Assembly (NCBI GenBank): GCA_036426205.1
Contig: CM071569.1
Span: forward strand, 1,330,354-1,394,353
DNA: 64,000 nucleotides
Source: Ascaphus truei
Lineage: Eukaryota; Chordata; Amphibia; Anura; Ascaphidae
Direction: 5' to 3'
A program made the translations under genes and the position numbers. A model generated the notes under the pieces. It had not been told where the DNA came from and ran no database searches. It worked only from the letters and a program-made list of their open reading frames with translations. The stretch's first letter is position 1, and the number at the start of each line of letters is the position of its first letter. Shown here in pieces: positions 55,301 through 64,000 of this stretch.

Positions 55301-58300
55301 TCTGTGCCGTCACCTCCGTTATACCTCTGCATATACAGTACCTGTTTAATACTTTCTGGCCTTATGACCCTCCTGTTACATTACTCTTCCGCCTCTACAT
55401 ATCGTTATACTTCTTCGCACTGACCTCTGTTTATACTCTCCGCTCGTACCTCCTGTTATACTATACGCATCCTTACTTGCATCGTTATTACTTCCGCATT
55501 ATCCTGTTATACATCTCCGCATTACACCTCCTGTTTACCTACGCCTTGACTCAGATCTATTATACTCTCACGCCTTACTCCTCGTTATACTCTCCGCGTA
55601 ACCTCCTGTTATACTCCTCCGCGCTTTTAACTCCCGTTATACTCTCCGCCTTACCTTCCTGTTAGACTCCAGCCTTACTCCATTGTGACACTCTCCGACT
55701 TTACCTCCTGTGTCCTCGCTGCTACCTCCTGTTTATACTCTCTGCCTTACCCTCCTGTGATACTCACTTGCCTCTACATTATGTTTATACCTCTGCCTCT
55801 TAACCTCCTGTTACACTCTCTGCCTTACCTCCTGTTATAATTCCGCTTACTCTGTTAAATCTCCGCCTTACATCATGGTATACCTCTGCCTTACCTCCTG
55901 TGATACTCTTCGCCGTAATCTGTATATACTCTTGTCCTTACCTTATGTACAACTCTCTCTTACCTACTGTTATACTATCAGCTATTACCTCCTGTTATAC
56001 TTTCCGCACCTTACATCCTGTATATCTCTGCCTTCCTCCGGTATCACTCTGCCTTACCTACATGTTAGTACCGTCTGCCTACCTCCTTATAACATCTTGC
56101 TTTACCTACATTGATAGATCATCTCGCCTTACTATCCTGTTACACTCGTCCGCCATTACTCCTTGCTATACCTTCTGCCATTACCTCCTGTTATACTCTA
56201 CGCCTTACCTCCATGTTTATACTCTGCCAGCTTACTCCTGTTTTACTCTCCGCCTTCCTCCTGTTATTATCTGTACCTCTGTCTATACTCTCCCCACTCC
56301 TGTTACTACTCTCCTGCCTTACCTCTGTTATCAATCTTCGCCTTACCTTCCGTTATACTCTATCGCCTTAATCACTGATTTTATACTCTCCGTCACTACT
56401 CCATGTATAACTCTCTGCCTTACCTTAACCTGTAACCTTCCTCTGTATCTCGACCGCATCCTGTTATACTACTCGCGCCCTTACCTCCTTGATACTCTCG
56501 CGCCGCCTTTTACTCCTTAGCCTACTCTCTCGTGTTTACTCCTCTCGTGTATACCTCCTGTTATCCCTACGCTCTTGGCCTTACACTCCTATTAACACTC
56601 TGCTGCCTTACTCCTCGGTTATACTCTCGAGCTCTTACCTCCTGTTTTATACTCTCTCGCCTTACATCTGTTATACTCTCCGCCTGACTCACTGTGTTAT
56701 ACTCTTCAGCATACCTCTGTTAGTACTCTCCGATCTTACGTTTACTACTTACCTCCTGTATACTCCCGTGCCTTACCTCTGTTTTATTACTCTCCGCCCC
56801 GACCTCCGGTTATACTCTCTGCCTCTTACCATCTTGTTATACTTCTATGCTTACCTCATGTTACACTCTCCTGCCTACCTCGTTATATCTACGCCTTACT
56901 ACTGTTACCTATCATGTGTCCACACTACAGTACACTCTGACCGCCTACCTCACTGTTTATAATCTCTGTCCCTAACCTTCCTGTTACACTCTCCGCCTCC
57001 TTTCGTACTAATGCTTTTACACTCTCTGGACATTACTCCGGTATACTCTCTGACTCGACCTACTGTAATACTCTAAGGCCTTACCTCCTGTGTATTACTC
57101 TCTGCCTTAACTCCTGTTATTACACTCTTTGCCTTACATCCGTTACAACTCTCCGCATTACCTCTGTTTATACACCTGTGCTCCCTCCTGTTTGGTACAC
57201 TCTGTGCCTTTCTCTGTTACACTCTAACGGCCTTACCTCCTGTTATACTCTCACGCCCTTCACCTTCTGTTATTACTCTCTGCCTGCATTACTCCTGGTA
57301 ACACACTCTCTCTTGCATTACATCATGTTATATCTAAGCTATACCTCCTGTTATTACTCTCCCGCCTCTACCTTCCTGTTATACTCTCCGCCTTACCTCC
57401 TGTTACACTCTCTGTGCCTTACCTCCTGTTACACTATCCGCCTTACCTCCTGTATACTCTTTATGCCTTAACTCTGCTTATACTCTCTGCCCTCGCACAT
57501 CATGTTTATACTTCTCTGAATGTAACCATACTGTTATACTCTCTGCCTTACCTCCTGTTATACTCCTCAGCACTTACTCCTGATTATATCGTCGCCTCCT
57601 TACCCACGTTCTACTCTCGCACTAATCCTGTCTATACTCATCGCTCTTAATTGGTATACTCTCTGCCTTACCTCCTGTATACTCTAATGTACTTACCTCC
57701 GGTATACTCTCCGCTTTCCCTCTTGTTCATCTTCCGCCGCTTACATCCTGTAACTCTCTGCCTTACCTACCATTTTATACTATCACGCCTTAACCTACGG
57801 TGATAATCTCAGCCTTAACCCTCTGTGTATAATCTCAGCCTTACCTCCTGTTGTTATTCTCTACTGCCTTACCTTAACTGTTATATACTCTCTCTGCATT
57901 ACCTCTGTTATATCTTCTCTGCCTTACCTCCTGTTATACTCTTGCCTTCCTCCTGTTATACTCTCTGCCTTCCTATGTTACACTATTAATGCCCTCTTAC
58001 CTCCTGGATACTCTCCGGCCTTACCTCCTTGGTTTATATCTCCGCCATAACTTCTGTTTATCTTGCCTTACCTCCTGTTATACTCTCTGCTTACCTCCTG
58101 TTTAGACTATGCGCCGTACCTCCTGTTACACTCTCTGCTCTTACTCCTGTTATTCTATCTGTTTACATCGGTTATATCTCCCGCCTTACCTGCCGGTTAC
58201 CACTCTCGTGTGCCTTACATGTTTTACACTATCCGCCTTAACCTAACGTGTTATACTCTCTGTGCATTAACTCCTGACGGATACACTTCGGCCTTACCTC

Positions 58301-61300
58301 CTGTATACACTCTGTGCCTTTACCTCTGTTATACCTTCCGCCTTACACCTCCCCTGTGATACTCTCGCATTCTCTTACCTACTGTGTTATACTCTACCGA
58401 TTAACCTCCTTGTTACAGTATACTCTTGCCTAAATCTGTTATAACTCTCTGTGCTACCTTTCCTGTTAAAATTGCTTACCTCTTGTTTATACACCTCTGC
58501 CCTAGCTTACCTCTATGTTACATTACTCTCTACCTTTACCTCATGTTATACTCTCTGTCCTTACCTAATGGTTATCTCTTGCCTTTACCCTCATGTTACA
58601 TTACTCTCTGCTACCTCCTGTTATACTTCTCTGCACTTAATTCCTGTTATACTCTCTGCCTACTCTGTTACTGTACTCTCTCGCCGTACATCCTGTTATA
58701 TACACTCAGCCTTCCTCCTGTTATTACTATTTGTGCCACTTACTCCTGTTATACTCTATGCTTACCTCCTGTGATACTCTCGGCCTTACCTCCTGTTATA
58801 CTCTCTGCCTTAACTCCTGTTATAACGCTATGCCTTACCTCTGTTACATACTCTCTGCCTTACTCCTGTTATACTCTTGCTTACCTCCTGTTATAACTCT
58901 GTGCTCTTACATACTGTTATACTATCTGCCCTTAATCCTCATGTTATACTCTATGCCGTCCTCAGTTACAATCTCCCGCCTAACCTCCTCGATATACTCT
59001 TCGCCTACCTCCTGTCTATACTATCCGCACTTACCTTTGTTATACTCTCTGCCTATTCCTCTTTCCTGTTATACTTCTCTGCCTTACCTCACGTTATACT
59101 CTCCGCCTTTACCTCTGTTATACTCTTACGCCTACCTCCTGTATACTCTCCGCCTTGACCTCTCTGTTTATACTCTCCGATCTACCTCCATGGATAGTAC
59201 TTACGCCTAGTCTTAACGCATATTAGATAAATCCACGCCTTGTTGGTGTTTGTTAAACATCTGTTTATACTCACCGCGCCTTACCTCTGGTTATACTCTC
59301 CGCTTACATCCTGTTATACTCTACGCCCTTACCTCCGGTGATACTTCCGCATTACCTCCTGTTATACTATACGTTTTACCTCCTGTTATACTCTCCGCCT
59401 TACCTACTGTTACACTCTATGCCTGTACCTCCTTGTACACTTCCTCCGCTACGCTACCTCCTGTTATACTAATCCGCATTACCTCCTGTTATACTCTCTG
59501 CATTACTACTGTATACCTCTACGCCTTTACCTCCGTTATATTCTACGCCTTACCGTACTGTTATACTATCTGCCTTACCTCCTGTTTATACGCATCCGAA
59601 CCCTTACTCCGGTTATACTCTTGCCTTAAATCCTGCTTTATACTACTCTGCTACCTCCTGTTATACTCTCCGCCTTGACCCCTCATGTTTATACTCTCGG
59701 CCTTACCTCCTGTGTTTATACTCTCTGCCTTAACTCCCTGTTATATCTCTGCCTTACCATCCGTTTTTACTCTCTGCATTACTCCGGTTATATTCTCTGC
59801 CTTACTACTGTTACATCTCCGCCTCTTACCTCCGTTGTTTTCTCTCTGCCTCCCTCCATGATATACTCATGCCTTACCTATGTTATATCTCCGCTTACCT
59901 CCTGTTATACTACTCGTCCTTACCCCTGTATACTCTCTGCCTTACTCTGTATATCTCTGCTTACATCATGTTATACTCTCTAGCCTTACCTCCTGGTTAT
60001 TACTATCCGCCTTACCTTTTTTTTTTTCCAGTGTTATTACGATCTGCTAATATATGGTCCCTGTTCTTTTTTCTTACGAATGCCTTACCTCTGTTACACT
60101 ATCTGTGCCTACTTCCTGTTACATATACGCCTTACCTACTGTTATAATCTACTCCTTAAAATCATGCTTGTTTTATACTCTCCGCATTACCCTGCCTGTT
60201 ACACTCTCTTGCCTTACGTCTGTTACACATCTCCGCAATATACTCCTTGTTAAACTTCTCCGATCCTAACCCTGTTATACTCTGCATTACCTCGGTTTAT
60301 TTACTCTCCGACTTACCCTGTTATAATCTCCGCCTTACCTCCTGTTATACTATCTCCCTAACTCATCTGTTTTATAATCTCAGCCCCTTTCATAATAGTG
60401 TTATAATATAACTGCCTTACTCCTTCCGGTTATTTAATCTCGGCTTACCTCCGGTTATTCTCTCCGCCATACCTCCTGGTGTCTTCTTTTTTATTTTTTT
60501 TTTTTATACTTCCCTCGCCTTACCTAATGTTATACTCTATGCCTTACCTATGTTATACTATCTGACCCTGACCTCATGTCTATACTCATGCTGCCTTACC
60601 TCATGTTTTATGGACTCTTGCCTACTTACCTCCGTTACCCTCTCAGCCTTACTCCTGTTATTAATTCTCACCTTACATCCTAATGTTATACTATCTGCCT
60701 TACTCGGTTAAACTTATAAACATCGTATGGGGAGAATAAGAGGGAGCCAAACAGAACTTACGCTCCTGTATACTCTCTGCCTTACCTCAGTGTATTCTTC
60801 TGCTTCTTACCTGCCTGTTATATCTATGCTACCTCCTGTTCTACTACTGCCTTACCTCCTGTTATTACTCTCGCCTTACTCTTTGTTATCTCTTCTGTGC
60901 CTTACTACTGTGAGTAACTGCTTGCCTACCTCCTGTTACACTCTTGCCTTACTCCTGTTGATACTCAGTCTTGCCTACCTCCTGGTACACTCACGCCGTC
61001 CTCTGGTTGTACTCTCCGCCTCTACCTCTGCTATACTCTCCGCTATATATTACTCCTGTTATTTACTCTCGCCTACCTCTGGTATACTCTCCGCTTACCT
61101 CCTGTATATACTCTCCGCCTTTCCTGTAGCGGGTTTACAATGTCTAAGCCGGATTCCTCCGTTATACTCTCCGCCATTACCTCCTGTTATTCTCTCTGTG
61201 CCTTACTCCTGTGATACTCTCCGCACTCTGACCGCCTGTTTATACATCTCTGCTCTTACCTTCATGTTACTCTCTTGACTTACCTCCTGTTATAATCTAT

Positions 61301-61711
61301 TGATTACCTAATGGTATACTCTTAAGGCTACTTACCTCTGTTACATTACTCTCTGTCTTAATACCTGTTATTACTCTCTGCCTTACCTCCTGTTAAATTA
61401 CTTAAGCCTTACCTCTGTTATTACTCTATGCTTACATCTGTTATAGCTTCCGCCTTACCTCCTGTATACTCTCCTCCGCTTAACTTGTTATGATATATCT
61501 GCCTTAAGCATGTTATATCTCTCCGTACTACCTCCTGTTATTCTCTCCTCTTGACTTACGCAATGTTATTACTCTCCGCCTTACCTATCTTAATACTCTC
61601 CGGACCTCGCTACCTACTGTAGTTATACTCTCTGCCTTACTCCGTATTTACCTCTGCATTACCTCCAGTTATACTCTCCGCCTTATCTCCTGTTATTCTT
61701 CCGCACTTACC

Positions 61712-61800
61712 TCATGTATTTGGAGTAGCGTCGCAGACTCCCCTCAGTATTTCCCGCTACTTTTGGACTGCTAGCTCTAGCTTTGCTTTTGTTTCATCAT
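61712..61800. other. Non-satellite island in the array
   Basis: About 90 bases, starting near GGAGTAGCGTCGCAGACTCC, do not match the unit on either strand. No function can be assigned. Confidence 0.6.
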
Positions 61801-63224
61801 ACTTACCTCATGTTACACTCTCTGCCTTACCTTCCTTGTTAGTACTCTCGGTGCCTTAACCTCCTGTTATACTTCCGCCTTCCTCAGTTATACTATCCGC
61901 CTTTATCTCCTGTTCATACTCTCCGACACACTCATGTTTCAATCTCTGCCTACTCCATTTTATACTCTCGCCTTTTACCTCTGTTATTACTCTCTGCCTT
62001 ACCTCCTGTTACACTCTCCGCCTTACCCTCTCTTGTTAGACTATCCGGCCTTCTTATCCTCCTGTTATTATCCTTCGACTTTACCTCCTGTTACGACTCT
62101 CTCCGCCTAATTACCTCCTGTCTATAATCTCTTGCCCACCCTTCCTGTTATACTTCTGCCTTACCTTCCTGTTATTACCTCTCGCCTACATCCTGGTACA
62201 CTCTCCGCCTTACCTCATGAATGTATACTCTCAGCTTACTCCTGTACACTCTCTTGCCTTACTCACTGTTATACTCTCTGCCTACCTCGTAATACTCTCG
62301 CCTTTACCTCATGTTATTACTCACCGCCTTACTCTCTCTTTATACTCTCGCTCTTACTAATGGTTACACTCTCTGTGCCTTACCTCCTGTTATACACTCT
62401 ATGCCTTACCTCCTGTTATACTCTCCTCATTACCTTCCTGTTTATACTCGTCCGCCTTGATTACCTCGTTATACTCTCGCCTGGTACTTCTGTGTTAGAC
62501 ATATCTGGCCTTACTTCCTGTCTATATTATACAGCTCCCCCCCCCCCCTTTTGTATACCCACATACACAGGACACTCACTTCCGCCTTACCTCCTCTTTA
62601 TACTCTATTCCGGTCTTACCTGCCTGTTTAATCTCTCCTGCGCTTTACCTCTGTTATAGCTCTCCGGCTGTCACTCCTGTTACACTCTACTGTGCCCCAT
62701 ACTCATGTTATTAAAGCTTCGCGCCTTACTGTCGGTTGTTAGTTACTCTACGATCTTACCTCCTGTTATTACTTCTCTCTGACCTTACCTCTTGTTTATA
62801 ATCTCCGCGTCTTACCTACTGTTATTACTCTCCAGCCGTTATCTCTGTTATACTTCATCCGCCTTACCTGCTATGTTGCTACGCTGGCCGCCTTACTTCT
62901 CTGTTTTACACTATGTGCCTTACCTCCTAGTGTTAGCACTTGTGCCTTACCTCCTAGTTAGCAATCTTATGCTCTTACGCTCCTGTTATACCTCTGTGCC
63001 TTACCTCCTGTTATACTCTCCGCATTATCGCCTTGGATAATCTTCCGCCGTAACCTCCTGTTATACTCTCCCGTCCTTACCTTCCTGTTATACTCTCTGC
63101 CTACCTCCGGTTTGTTCACTCTGCTGGCCTTTACCTAGCTGTTATGACATCGCTCTTACCTCCGTGTAATACTCTCCGCTCTACCTCAGTTGTATGACTC
63201 GTTGCTTACTACTGTTTAACACTT

Positions 63225-63428
63225 CTATACGCCGAAAGCCAGCGTAGAAGATAGGAAGTGTGCGAGAATATAGTTTGCTATTGGAGCATGTTAACGGATG
63301 AGTGCTTTCTTTGGGGGTGGCTGGAGCCCGAAGTGCTGACTGAGCGGTTGACGTGTGTAGTGTCACTTATGGGAATGGTTGTACCTATGTATGGTGGTGG
63401 TTATGCGGTTTGGACGCGGTCAAGACAT
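63225..63428. other. Non-satellite, G-rich island in the array
   Basis: About 200 bases have a strand composition opposite to the array (G-rich on +) with no unit match that I can defend. An open frame crosses it into the repeat on both sides and is not a gene. Confidence 0.65.
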
Positions 63429-64000
63429 ACCTCCTTGTTACTCTCGTGCATATTACTTCCTGGTATAAACTCGTCCGAGCACTCTTACCTGCCTGTTACA
63501 CTATCCGACGTGTACCCCTTTCCCTCGTGTATACTCTCGACTTACCTCCGATTATACTCTTGCGCTTACTCTTCTGTTGATACTTCTGCCTTATCCTCCT
63601 GTGGTATACTCTCTGCCTTACCTCCGGAATAGTGTCTCCGCATTACCTCCTGTTGATTACACTCTAGTGCACTTACCTCCTGTATACTCATCCGCGTAAG
63701 CTTACCCTACTGTTATACTGCTTGCCTTACCTCCTGTATTACTCTTCCGCGTCTCATACTTGACTACTGTTATACTCTCCGCGACGTCAACCCTCAATGT
63801 ATTGTTAATAACTCTCGTGCGCTTTAACCCAGGTTGTACTCTCTGACCGTAACTTCCTGTTTATTAATCTATGAGACATCCTCCTGTTATCTCTCGGCCT
63901 TACCTTCCTGTTATACTCTCGGTGCTTACCTCAGTTATACTGTGTCCGCGCATTACTTCATGTTATACTCTCGATATTTACCTACGGTGTGAACTCAGCT

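Larger units (their letters stand above)
39215..64000. repeat. 24-bp pyrimidine-rich satellite array, continuing past the window
   Basis: The unit is TACTCTCCGCCT followed by TACCTCCTGTTA, 19 of 24 bases being pyrimidine. Common variants read CTCTCTGCC, or the 26-bp form CACTCTCTGTGCC. Exact units run together at places such as 42240-42300, 50140-50230 and 53700-53830, whereas most other units carry 1-3 indels. About a thousand copies fit in the span. Orientation is constant. All long + strand open frames (up to 258 codons, 47236-48012) are translations of the repeat. Confidence 0.97.

Noticed and set aside
39157..63632. Many long + strand open frames rich in Leu, Ser, Thr, Tyr and Pro, some above 200 codons, that look like a multigene family of membrane proteins
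   Set aside because: They are translations of a stop-free 24-bp satellite in shifting frames. They start at chance ATG codons and have no independent structure.
39215..64000. CRISPR array or bacterial direct-repeat system
   Set aside because: There are no spacers between units, the unit is continuous, and the context is a vertebrate genome.

Overview
This is vertebrate, most likely anuran (frog or toad), nuclear DNA. It is repeat-dominated and holds one recognisable host exon. The amphibian call is an inference from the mix of elements: a Tc1-like transposon, hAT and PIF/Harbinger elements, a Penelope-like element (PLE) with a GIY-YIG domain, L1 and L2 LINE remnants, a MIR-type SINE and a Helitron-like element. 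No bacterial-type gene, tRNA, rRNA or CRISPR array was seen.

Layout. 1-9.3 kb: unassigned DNA, a possible LTR, a first copy of a ~1.1-kb GC-rich dispersed repeat (here 'repeat G'), two Harbinger-type MITEs and a foldback element. 9.3-13 kb: an L1 ORF1 relic, a second 420-bp Harbinger MITE, repeat G copy 2, and a 1077-bp hAT element with an exact 8-bp target duplication. 13,019-13,054: 12 codons resembling the first coding exon of tra2a (transformer-2 alpha, an SR-type splicing regulator), with a Kozak context and a consensus splice donor. No later exon was recognised, so the rest of the window may be intron 1 or intergenic. 13.5-20.4 kb: MITEs, a MIR-type SINE, a Helitron-like element, a 46-bp minisatellite and a broken Tc1-like transposon. 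21.5-31.6 kb: a GC-rich block, a long polypurine tract, an L2 LINE split by a younger insertion, a long hairpin, the PLE with inverted arms and a 14-bp target duplication, and repeat G copy 3. 31.6-39.2 kb: PLE-UTR-like sequence, three copies of a 156-bp hAT MITE, and a pair of ~785-bp LTR-like repeats.

39.2 kb to the window end: a ~24.8-kb array of a 24-bp pyrimidine-rich satellite, broken by a 97-N gap. Just after the gap lies an inverted copy of sequence that also occurs outside the array's left edge. Indels are much denser in the array than in the flanks, which suggests unpolished long-read consensus. The unit has no stop codon in any of the three forward frames, so the many long forward open frames there are artefacts.

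The window holds no operon-like or cooperating gene set. The observations most worth following are the satellite array and its inverted insert, a hairpin in repeat G whose two arms change together between copies, the PLE, and the hAT and Helitron elements that carry expanded tandem repeats inside them.
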